The notes beneath the pieces are model-generated. The model ran no database searches and was not told the origin of the DNA. It was given only the letters and a program-made list of their open reading frames with translations. Made by a program: the position numbers and the translations under genes. This document shows, in pieces, positions 27,017 to 34,724 of a stretch of DNA of 64,000 nt. The first letter of the stretch is position 1; every line of letters starts with the position of its first letter. The stretch is from Streptomyces sp. NBC_00457 (GTDB lineage: Bacteria > Actinomycetota > Actinomycetes > Streptomycetales > Streptomycetaceae), in NCBI RefSeq assembly GCF_036014015.1, contig NZ_CP107905.1, forward strand, positions 186,001-250,000, written 5' to 3'.

Positions 27017-27520
27017 ATGACGTCGCCACGCGCGCGCCGGCCCGGGCCGGCGACGCCGGCCGGTCCCGGACCCCTCGCCTCGTTCCTGCGGTTCACGCTC
27101 TTCGGGGGCGGCGTCGGAGTCCTCTGCAGCTTCGCGGTACCGCTGCTGGCCCTGGCTATGCCCTGGGCGGTCTCGAACGCGGTCATCACCGCCGCCTCCA
27201 CCCTGCTGTGCACCGAACTCCACGCCCGCTACACCTTCGCCCAAGGGCGCGGCGCCGGCTGGCGGGAGCACGGGCAGTCGGCGGGCTCGGCCGCCGCCGC
27301 CTACCTGGCGACCAGCATGGCCGTGTACGTCCTGCATCTGGTGCAGCCCTCCCCCGGCCTGCTGACCGAGCAGATCGTCTACCTCGGCGCCTCGGGCCTG
27401 GCCGGCACGGCCCGCTTCGCCGTCCTGCGCCTGTACGTCTTCGCCGCCCGCCGCGGCCGGACCACGCGGCGGCCCCTGACGCGGCAGGGGCCGGTGGCCG
27501 CGCCCGTCCTCGCGGCATAG
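27017..27520 (+). CDS. GtrA-family membrane protein
   Basis: 167 residues with four predicted helices: LASFLRFTLFGGGVGVLCSFAV, MPWAVSNAVITAASTLLCTEL, AAAYLATSMAVYVLHLV and EQIVYLGASGLAGTARFAVLRL. The HARYTF motif between helices 2 and 3 is typical of GtrA proteins, which take part in flipping polyprenyl-linked sugars or in cell-wall glycosylation. GGAAAGGAG precedes the ATG. It follows the DUF4097 pseudogene by 34 bases and was probably cotranscribed with it. Confidence 0.85.
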   Translation: MTSPRARRPGPATPAGPGPLASFLRFTLFGGGVGVLCSFAVPLLALAMPWAVSNAVITAASTLLCTELHARYTFAQGRGAGWREHGQSAGSAAAAYLATSMAVYVLHLVQPSPGLLTEQIVYLGASGLAGTARFAVLRLYVFAARRGRTTRRPLTRQGPVAAPVLAA

Positions 27521-27952
27521 GCCGTCCCCCCGGTGTGCGACAAGACGGTGACACAAGCCGCCAGGCCGATCGAACCGCCCACTGCAGCGAGTTGAGAACA
27601 CTGGCGGCCCTGGCCATGATCCAGCGCGCGCCGGCGGGCTCGCCGTCCGCCCGGAGCCGAGCGGGATCTGCGCGGGAGGCAACCACGGGCCGCACAGCGT
27701 GAGTTCACCCGGCTCACCGGTCCGTGAGAGGCGGGTCCGCAGTCCGGGAGAGCGGCCGCAGCCGCGCGCCGGTGCGGGCCATGGGCTGCCCTCGGGAACT
27801 GGGCCACCGGCCCCGGCTCACCGGCCGTACAGGCATCGCCGACGGCTGAAAGCTGCGTCTGGCGCGACGTCACACCGCGCTGGGAACATGCCGGCAGGTC
27901 AGAGTCGTTGATCTCAGGTCCCGCTGCTGAAGACCGCGAACCGAGGAGTGCC
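27521..27952. other. intergenic region without a supported gene
   Basis: 432 bases; frames are open on both strands but have no family signature. No hairpin of note was found. Confidence 0.4.
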
Positions 27953-28609
27953 TTGCCCGACACGTCATCCACCGCCGCCGTGTCCCCTCTCCCGCCGCTC
28001 ACCGCCCAGGCAGAGCACCTGATCGAGCTCGGGGTGCACGAGCTCGCGGGGATACCCGCCGACGCACTGCGTACGTTCACCAAGGACGCCGGCAGTGCCG
28101 GCAGCGATGCCCTGCTCGCCGTCCACCCGGACCGCGCCCCCGCCTCCGTCCTCGCACCGCTGCTCCGCCACGACGGCAAGCCCGGCTTCGTCGTCACCGA
28201 CATGCCCGACGTCGACCGCTTCGCCCCCCACGCCGTCGAGCTGCCCGACGCTCCCCTCTACCTCGTCACCGGCCTCGACCGCGGCGACCACCTGGCCAAC
28301 TGGAGCCCCGACGAGGCCCTGCCCGCCCTGTCCAAGGAGGACCGCACCCCGCTGCTGCTCACCGAAGGCATCCACTGGGTGCTCCAGCAGCCGGCCGTCC
28401 TCGAACGCAACCGCTGCTTCATGACCATCGGCTCCCGGCTGCGCAAGGCGAACGGCACCCTGGACGCCCGCACCCCGGCGATCTGGATCAGCAACGGCAC
28501 AGGGCGGGACGGATCGAAGCGGCGTAACGCCCCGAAGGTCGGCTGGTGCTGGTGGGGCAACCGCCACACCTGGCTGGGCTTCGCCTCCGCCACGAGCCGC
28601 AGGCACTAG
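27953..28609 (+). CDS. DUF5701-family protein
   Basis: 218 residues, probably starting at TTG 27953, four bases after GAGGAG. Family-like segments: LTAQAEHLIELGVHELAGIPADALR, DALLAVHPDRAPASVL, GFVVTDMPDVDRF and the C-terminal PKVGWCWWGNRHTWLGFASA. Function is unknown. It sits alone, divergent from no gene and facing the sigma-factor gene at 28760. Confidence 0.8.
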   Translation: MPDTSSTAAVSPLPPLTAQAEHLIELGVHELAGIPADALRTFTKDAGSAGSDALLAVHPDRAPASVLAPLLRHDGKPGFVVTDMPDVDRFAPHAVELPDAPLYLVTGLDRGDHLANWSPDEALPALSKEDRTPLLLTEGIHWVLQQPAVLERNRCFMTIGSRLRKANGTLDARTPAIWISNGTGRDGSKRRNAPKVGWCWWGNRHTWLGFASATSRRH

Positions 28610-28759
28610 CTTCCCCACCAGCAGGCGGCCCGCAGCCTGACGCCGCATCCGTCGGCGCCCCTCGCTTCGCTCGGCGAGCGGTCCGCGTTCGAAGCGGGCG
28701 TCAGGAGCCGTCGGCTGGATTGCGGTGTCCTCAGCGGACGCGGGGGGACGTGCGGCGGC

Positions 28760-29536
28760 TCAGCGGGCCTGGTTCGCCTCGCGGATGATCGCGTAGGCCT
28801 CGGCCACGGGATCCGGGCGCCCGGGCTCGTCGGGATTGACGACGAAGTGGATCTCTTTGACCCGTCCTTCGAAGACGTCGAGTGCCAGGGCGTTGAGGAT
28901 CTTGCCGTTGCGGTCGCGGAAGACCGCACCGGGCCGGCCGTTGACCAGGCGCTCTTCCAGCGTGACGCCGACGTGCAGCAGCGCAGGAACGATCGCCGCG
29001 AGCAGCCGGGCCACGTTGTGGGCGCCGGCGGTGCAGGTGGGCCAGGGCAGTGGCTCGCGGCCACCGTCGCTGGCCAGGGCGATCGCGGCGACGAGCTGGC
29101 GGCAGGCGGCCTGCGAGCACCCTAGGGCCGATGCGATCTCGCGGATGCTGCACCCGAACGCCTCCCGCAGCACGAAGACCGCGCGCTCGAGCGGGGAGAG
29201 CCGCTCGAGCACCAGCAGGGCCGCCGTCAGCAACGAGTCGGCCAGCTCCACCGGCCGCTCGGGGTCCTGGCGAAAGCCACCCGGCAGCGGCTCGGCGGGC
29301 CATGGCCCGCCGTGCCCCTCCCGGCGCAGGCGGGCCGAGCGCAGGGCATCGGTACAGATCCGGGTGACCTCGGCCGCGAGATGGCCCTCGGTCGACGCGG
29401 GCCGCGTCGGGGTGGCGGCCCAGCGCAGCCAGGTCGCCTGGACGGCGTCGTCCGCCTCGCGCGCACTGCCCAGGATCCGGTGGGCGATCGCGAACAGCAG
29501 CGGCCGCAGCTCCTCGAACTCCTCGGTCCGTCTCAC
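28760..29536 (-). CDS. ECF41-like (SigJ-type) sigma factor, internally shortened (paralogue A)
   Basis: 258 residues from GTG 29536 with an excellent AAGGAGGAG site. Region 2: LLFAIAHRILGSAREADDAVQATWLRW. Region 4: LERLSPLERAVFVLREAFGCSIREI followed by ALGCSQAACRQLV. The C-terminus retains only the second half of the SnoaL-like domain of ECF41 factors (GRPGAVFRDRNGKILNALAL); the first half is missing. A normal ECF41 is about 290-330 residues. Paralogue B at 31151 has the same shortening, so it is inherited. The SnoaL domain normally tunes sigma activity, so regulation is likely changed. Confidence 0.82.
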   Translation of the reverse strand: MRRTEEFEELRPLLFAIAHRILGSAREADDAVQATWLRWAATPTRPASTEGHLAAEVTRICTDALRSARLRREGHGGPWPAEPLPGGFRQDPERPVELADSLLTAALLVLERLSPLERAVFVLREAFGCSIREIASALGCSQAACRQLVAAIALASDGGREPLPWPTCTAGAHNVARLLAAIVPALLHVGVTLEERLVNGRPGAVFRDRNGKILNALALDVFEGRVKEIHFVVNPDEPGRPDPVAEAYAIIREANQAR

Positions 29537-29953
29537 ACCGGCTCCTCCTTGACATTCCTGCGGGCTCCCGCTCGCTCCCGGCCGCCGCTGGCGGCCGCAG
29601 TCATCCGGTCTGTGCCGGCCGCGCGGAAGGGGCTGCGCCGTCGCCCGGGCATCGCGCCCGCCCCCGGGGGGAGGCGGTCCGGACGGCTGTCCCACGCGGT
29701 GCGCAGGCAGTGGGGAAACGGGTCGTGGACGGCCGTCGCCCCGGTGCTCAAGGCGGGCGTGCCCGCCGTCGGGGGATGAGAGCGACGGGCACGCCCAGGG
29801 GGGACTTGCGGGCTCCACCCTAGGAGCGGCAGGCCGGCAAGTCCCGTACGTGCTGCGGAACTTCGAGCTCAGTTGCGGCACGGTTCCAGACCGGGCGGCC
29901 GCGTACCTGGGTGAGCAGGGTGTGCGGGCAGGCTGGGCCGACTGCGTGCGGGG
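29537..29953. other. gene-free stretch with terminator-like hairpin
   Basis: 417 bases. A hairpin (GGGCGTGCCCG pairing with CGGGCACGCCC) lies at 29755-29796. Next to it a CCACCCTAGG segment and GGAACTTCGAG near 29.85 kb resemble elements upstream of paralogue B. Confidence 0.45.
29755..29796. terminator. GC-rich hairpin downstream of the response regulator gene
   Basis: Long inverted repeat with a 2-base bulge and an 11-base loop; no U-tract, as is usual in actinomycetes. Confidence 0.5.
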
Positions 29954-30616
29954 TCAGTGGCTGCGTGGGGCGACCAGGCCGGATTCGTAGGCGTGGGCCA
30001 CGAGTTGGGTGCGGCCGCGGGCGCGGAGTTTGGACTTGGCCCGTTCGATATGGGACTTCGCGGTCAGCGGGCTGATCACCATGTGGTCGGCGATCTGGCG
30101 GGTGGAAAGCCCCTGCGCGACCAGGGTGACGGCCTCGCGTTCCCGCCCGGTCAACTCGGCCAGGCCGGTTGCGGCGGGGATGCGGTGCGGCTGGGCGAAG
30201 AGCCGGTTGATCACTGTGCGGGTGACGCAGGGGGCGAGCAGGGCGTCGCCGCGCGCGATGACGCGTACGGCGTGCACGAGGTCGTCGGGCGCGATGTCCT
30301 TGACGAGGAATCCGGCGGCGCCGGCGCTCAGCGCGTCGAAGACGTCGTCGTCGAGGCCGTAGCTGGTCAGGATGACGACACGGACCCGGGCCAGGGCCGG
30401 GTCGGCGGCGATGCGGCGGGCCGCCTCGATGCCGTCGAGGACGGGCATCTGGATGTCGGTGAGGACGATGTCGGGCAGGTGCCTGCGTGCGAGTTCCAGG
30501 GTCTGCTGCCCGTGGGTGGCCTCGGCCACCACCTCGATGTCGTCCTCGGCGTCCAGGAGCGCGCCCAATCCGCTGCGCAGGAGCGGCTGATCGTCGGCGA
30601 GCAGGATGCGGATCAT
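29954..30616 (-). CDS. NarL/FixJ-family response regulator
   Basis: 220 residues. Receiver: MIRILLADDQPLLRSGL supplies the acidic pair, IVLTDIQMPVLDG contains the phospho-Asp, VVILTSYG the Thr/Ser switch, and FLVKDIAPDDL the Lys. The C-terminal LuxR-type helix-turn-helix is ELTGREREAVTLVAQGLSTRQIADHMVI. The ATG at 30616 overlaps the stop of the upstream gene (ATGA), so translation is coupled. No sensor kinase is present in the window; the coupled gene is not a kinase. Confidence 0.9.
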   Translation of the reverse strand: MIRILLADDQPLLRSGLGALLDAEDDIEVVAEATHGQQTLELARRHLPDIVLTDIQMPVLDGIEAARRIAADPALARVRVVILTSYGLDDDVFDALSAGAAGFLVKDIAPDDLVHAVRVIARGDALLAPCVTRTVINRLFAQPHRIPAATGLAELTGREREAVTLVAQGLSTRQIADHMVISPLTAKSHIERAKSKLRARGRTQLVAHAYESGLVAPRSH

Positions 30617-31032
30617 GCCGCGCAGTCCAGAGGCAGTCGGGCCCGGAGCAGTTCGGCCTCGAGGCCGGTGATGCGCTCGCCCGCACACCGAAGGCCGCAG
30701 CGGGCTGTCCCCGGCCGCTGCTCGAGGTCATGCCGGGTGCGTCTGAGTTCCTGCCCGGCTTTTTGCTCGCGCCCGGTCGCTTCGAGCAGGTCGTGCCGCT
30801 GCTCTTCGGCGTCGTGATGGCCGTGGCTGCCTGCGACCGCGTCCGTCACCCGTGCGCGGGTGTCGCTGTCCTGGCAGGGGAACGCGGTGAACACCGCCCG
30901 TTCGGCGATCGCCCTGACGTTCAGCCGGCCGTGTTCGCGGCGGAGTCGACTGATCGTCGTCCCGGCCTGGGCGGCCGTCCGGACCTGGCGTCCAGGGGCA
31001 GCGCTGTGCGCCGCGGGGGCACTGGTCGTCAT
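30613..31032 (-). CDS. small coiled-coil protein, DUF6262-like
   Basis: 139 residues. The N-terminus (AGTTISRLRREHGRLNVRAIAERA) resembles the helix-turn-helix-like start of DUF6262 proteins, which accompany some site-specific recombinases; the rest (EQRHDLLEATGREQKAGQELRR, ITGLEAELLRA) is coiled coil. The final codons overlap the response regulator start by 4 bases, the main evidence that it is translated. Family assignment is tentative. Confidence 0.55.
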   Translation of the reverse strand: MTTSAPAAHSAAPGRQVRTAAQAGTTISRLRREHGRLNVRAIAERAVFTAFPCQDSDTRARVTDAVAGSHGHHDAEEQRHDLLEATGREQKAGQELRRTRHDLEQRPGTARCGLRCAGERITGLEAELLRARLPLDCAA

Positions 31033-31150
31033 GCTGCTTCACCTTCCGTCGTTGATGTGGCCGGCTCCTGGGCCCCCAGTGCGGTGGCCCTGTCCGACGC
31101 ACATGCGGCGGGCCGCCCGGACGGGCAGTGGTGCGCAGTGGTGCCGGGGG

Positions 31151-31900
31151 TCAGATGGCGCCGGGGGCGTGTGCCGCCGGACCGCGGGGAGCGCGGGGGC
31201 GGCTCACCCAGCGGATCGTCTGGATCTGGCCGTCGAGGAAGTCGAACGCCAGGGCGCTGAGGACCGTGCCGTGGCGGTCGCGGAAGACTGCGCCGGGGCC
31301 GTGGTGCACCTGCTGCGGCTCCATGGTGACGCCGATACGGACCAGCGCGGGGGTCATCGCGGCCAGCACCCGGGCCACATACTCCGCGCCGACGATGAGC
31401 CCCGGCCAGCGCAGAGCCCTGCCGCCGCCGTCGCCCGCCCGCGACACGGTGGCGGCGAGCTGGTCGCAGGCCGCCTCCGAGCACCCCAGGGCTGATGCGA
31501 TCTGCGACAGGTCGCACCCGAAGACTTCCCGCAGGACGAAGACCGCCCGCTCGAGCGGGGGCAGACGTTCCAGCAGCAGCACGGCCACCGCCGACAGCGA
31601 CTGGGCCGGCTCCACCGGCTGATCCGGGTCCTGGCCGGCGCCGCTCATCAGCGGCTCGAACGGCCGCGGCCCGGCGGACGTGTCCCGCTGGACGCGGGCC
31701 GAGCCCAGCAAGCCGGCCGAGATCCGGGTGACCTCGCCCGACAGGAACGCCTTGCCCGGCACGGGCAGCGTGAGGGCAGCCTCGTAGCGCAGCCAGGCCT
31801 CGTGCACCGCGTCGTCGGCCGCGGCCTGGCTGCCCAGGATCCGGTGGGCGATCGAGAACAGCAGGGGCCGCAGCTCCTTGAACTCCTCATTCCGGCTCAC
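31151..31900 (-). CDS. ECF41-like sigma factor, internally shortened (paralogue B)
   Basis: 249 residues from GTG 31900, preceded by AAGGAGGGG. Region 2: LLFSIAHRILGSQAAADDAVHEAWLRY. Region 4: LERLPPLERAVFVLREVFGCDLSQI followed by ALGCSEAACDQL. The remaining SnoaL-like part is HHGPGAVFRDRHGTVLSALAFD. Strongly similar to paralogue A, including the start region and the missing first half of the SnoaL domain. Upstream DNA carries two GGAAC-CGAGTTC palindromes. Confidence 0.82.
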   Translation of the reverse strand: MSRNEEFKELRPLLFSIAHRILGSQAAADDAVHEAWLRYEAALTLPVPGKAFLSGEVTRISAGLLGSARVQRDTSAGPRPFEPLMSGAGQDPDQPVEPAQSLSAVAVLLLERLPPLERAVFVLREVFGCDLSQIASALGCSEAACDQLAATVSRAGDGGGRALRWPGLIVGAEYVARVLAAMTPALVRIGVTMEPQQVHHGPGAVFRDRHGTVLSALAFDFLDGQIQTIRWVSRPRAPRGPAAHAPGAI

Positions 31901-32456
31901 CCACGCCCCTCCTTGAATCCAGGCCGCCGCGACGGACACCGCACCTCCCGGCAAGCGCTCCGGTCCGCCGTGCACGCCGCCGCCCGCGGCCGGCCGCACC
32001 AGGGCCTGTCCGGCCCGCCGCGGGGTATCCGCCTCGGCCACCACTCCCCCGCCCACGCATGCACCAGCCGGCCACGGCTTCGCGCGGCCGGCGCGCGGCG
32101 TACGGGAGCGAAGCCCGACAGGACGGGAACTTAGGCATGGGCAGGCAATGACGCCCGCCCGTCTCCCGGAGGGGGTGTGGGGCGAGCGAGCGCAGCATCG
32201 TGCAGAACCACCCTAGGGGCGGCACCACACCCCCTCCCGCAGCTCCTACGGAACCTCGAGTTCCCTCGGAGCGGAACTCGAGTTCACGCCGCCGACGGTT
32301 TGTTCGTCCGCATCCTCAACGGCCCCGTCAACGCGGCGTGGCCCGACCGTGTGGGAGCCGGTGAAAGACGGCGGGCGGCTTGCGAGGGGAGAAAGGGCTG
32401 CGTACAGATCGGTCTCCGCATCCGCAAAGACCGCGCATGACGCGGCAAAAAGCCGC
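31901..32456. other. gene-free region upstream of paralogue B
   Basis: 556 bases. Holds the CCACCCTAGG motif also seen near 29.81 kb and paired palindromes at 32250-32285. No coding frame was recognised. Confidence 0.45.
32250..32285. promoter_or_regulatory. two adjacent palindromes
   Basis: GGAACCTCGAGTTCC (32250-32264) and GAACTCGAGTTC (32274-32285, perfect) are spaced 24 bases centre to centre. Paired palindromes suggest a dimer-of-dimers operator. A weaker GGAACTTCGAG site occurs near 29.85 kb. Confidence 0.5.
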
Positions 32457-33330
32457 TCACCACTGGCCGATGGCCGGCGCGCCTGTCTCGTGCTGCCGCC
32501 ACATCCCGGTGAGGCGGGCAAGCCGCTGCGCGACGGCGAAGCCGTGCAGCGCCGCCACCCTTGCCGTCGCTGATCTCGAACGCCGTGGCGCCCACGATCC
32601 GGCCCCCGGGCACGACGAGCACGGCGGGCCGGCCGTTGACCTGCCCGAGGCGGATCGCGGGCGAGCCGCCGGCCAGGCGCCGCTTCGCGGGCGTAGGCCT
32701 AAAAGCGGACCGCATCATGGTGGCGGCCCGCTCGGAGCTCTCGTAGCGCCACAGCGTCCTGGACAGGCCCGCGCCGTCAAAGACCGCGGTCCCGTCGTCG
32801 GTGAGGAGCGCCACCAGAGGTTCGGTACGCCCCGAGGACGCGGCGGCAAGGAACTCCTCGAGGACCGTGCGCGCGGACGCCGGGTCCACCTCACCGCCGC
32901 CGCGGCGCGCGGCGGCGATCCGGCGCCGGGCCCGGGGGACGTACGGCCGGCTCGCCCACTGCGAGATGTCGAGGATTGCCCGTTCCACCGGGGAGAGCCG
33001 CTCCACCAGGGTCGAGGCCGCGAGCGTCACCGATGCGCGCTACTCGAAGGTGTCGGCCGGGCCGGGCATCGGATCGCCGTCGACAAGCGGCTCGGCATCC
33101 AGGCGCCGGCCGCGCGTTCCCGGCGCACCGGCGCCGAGCGGAGCCGGTCCAGGCACAGGGTGGTGACGGCTTGGGGCAGCCACGCCTGCGGCACCTTGAT
33201 CCGTTCCCGGTCGGCGGCGTGCCGGTGCAGGGACGCGTCCCGTCTGCCCGGCTCGACGGCGTCGGCCGCCGAGCCGGGCAGACGGGACGCGAGCGAGGCC
33301 GGCCGCGGCCGGCCTCGAAGCGGTCAGCGA
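32457..33330 (-). pseudogene. ECF41-like sigma factor pseudogene (paralogue C)
   Basis: Pieces in three frames: region 2-3 end (VPQAWLPQAVTTLCLDRLRS), then EPLVDGDPMPGPADTFE and an in-frame TAG, then VTLAASTLVERLSPVERAILD, a long SnoaL segment (VLEEFLAAASSGRTEPLVALL, GRPAVLVVPGGRIVGATAFEI) and, after another frameshift, VAALHGFAVAQRLARLTGMW to the end. The region 4 helix-turn-helix is also partly deleted. This copy still has the first half of the SnoaL domain that A and B lack. Confidence 0.8.
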
Positions 33331-33353
33331 CGGCGCTGTCCCTGCGGACGGCC

Positions 33354-34568
33354 TTATGCGGCGGCATTCCCGGGCGCGGCGGCAGCGGCCGGGGTGGCGG
33401 CGGCCGTCGTGGCGGCGGTCAGGCGGCGCTTGCGCTTGGGCATGCCGAAGGTCGGGTGCGCAACGCCCCACAGGCTGGCCTTGAGGACGCCCGTCTTGAA
33501 CCGCGCGGCCTTGCGGCCGCCCATGAACCAGGACTTCGCCCGTACGTCGCCGTCGACCATCTGGAAAATCGCGTCGTGCCGGCCGAGGCTGATCTGGTTG
33601 CCGATGTAGGTCTTCTTGACGCTCGGAACCCGGCGTCCGGTCAGCCGTGCCACGATCGCGTCCGTCGCCTGCATGTTGGTATGTCCCGCCGAGGCGCAGG
33701 ACATCGGCAGCGGCCGGCCGTTCGCGCCGATCGCGTACGCGCTGTCGCCCGCGGCGTAGACGTCCGGGTGCGACAGCGAGCGCATGGTGTCGTCGACGAT
33801 GATCCGGCCGTCCTCGGTGACCTCAAGACCGGCGGCGGCCGCGAGGGGGTCGACGGCGAACCCGGCCGTCCACACGGTCGCGTCGGCCGGGAAGGAGGTG
33901 CCGTCGCCGCCGACCGCGTACCGCGCCTGGACGGCTTCGATGGTGGTGTGCTCGTGGACGGTGATGCCGAGGCGGTCGAAGGCTTCGTGCAGGTGGCGCC
34001 GGGCCCCCGGGCAGAGCCAGGCTCCCGGCTCGCCACGGGCGGCGAGCGCCACGCACAGACCGGGACGCGACTCGGCGATCTCGGTGGCGGTCTCGATGCC
34101 GGTCAGGCCCTCGCCGACGACCAGCACGGTGCCGCCGGGGCCCAGACTGTCCAGGCGGGCCCGCAGCCGCAGCGCGGAGGCCCGTCCCGCGACGTCGAAG
34201 GCGTGCTCGGCCACCCCGGGGACACCGTGGTCGGCGACCCGGCTGCCGAGCGTGTACAGCAGCGTGTCGTAGCCGAGCTCGCCGTCACCGTCCTCGCCGG
34301 TCACGGCGACGGTCCTGCGCTGCGGGTCCACCGCCCTGACGCGCGCCACGCGCAGCCGTACCCCGGTGCCCGCGAACACGTCGGCGAGCGGCACGGTCGC
34401 ATGGTCCCGGCCCGCCGCGAGCTGGTGCAGGCGCATCCGCTCGACGAAGACCGGCGCAGCGTTGACGACGGTGATCTCCGTGTCGGCCGGCGAGAGGCGG
34501 CGGGCCAGGCTCCCGGCGGCGAAAGCCCCGGCGTAGCCGGCGCCGAGGACGAGGATGCGGTGCTTCAT
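33354..34568 (-). CDS. NAD(P)/FAD-dependent oxidoreductase, NDH-2-like
   Basis: 404 residues of the pyridine nucleotide-disulfide oxidoreductase fold, similar to type II NADH dehydrogenases and related quinone-reducing enzymes. FAD motif RILVLGAGYAGAFAAGSLA; NAD(P) motif GGTVLVVGEGLTGIETATEIA; second FAD motif HPDVYAAGDSAYAIG. No redox-active Cys pair is present. The C-terminus is an Ala/Pro-rich tail rather than a membrane anchor. ATG 34568. It could recycle quinones or ferredoxin near the meroterpenoid genes; that connection is only positional. Confidence 0.87.
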   Translation of the reverse strand: MKHRILVLGAGYAGAFAAGSLARRLSPADTEITVVNAAPVFVERMRLHQLAAGRDHATVPLADVFAGTGVRLRVARVRAVDPQRRTVAVTGEDGDGELGYDTLLYTLGSRVADHGVPGVAEHAFDVAGRASALRLRARLDSLGPGGTVLVVGEGLTGIETATEIAESRPGLCVALAARGEPGAWLCPGARRHLHEAFDRLGITVHEHTTIEAVQARYAVGGDGTSFPADATVWTAGFAVDPLAAAAGLEVTEDGRIIVDDTMRSLSHPDVYAAGDSAYAIGANGRPLPMSCASAGHTNMQATDAIVARLTGRRVPSVKKTYIGNQISLGRHDAIFQMVDGDVRAKSWFMGGRKAARFKTGVLKASLWGVAHPTFGMPKRKRRLTAATTAAATPAAAAAPGNAAA

Positions 34569-34724
34569 GGTGAGGCTCCTGTCTGAATCGCTTGCCCCCT
34601 TGAGCGGGACAGCGCAGCGATTCCTGACAGGAGCCGGGTATGAGGTGGGTCACACGGGCCGGTGCGGGTGGGGTTGGGAACTGCTGCCGGTGTACTGAGC
34701 GGGAGTGACTTTTGGTGAATGTGA

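Noticed and set aside
32459..33030. Intact short sigma factor gene
   Set aside because: The frame lacks region 2, has an in-frame stop just upstream and ends in a frameshift; the pieces in the other frames show it is a pseudogene.
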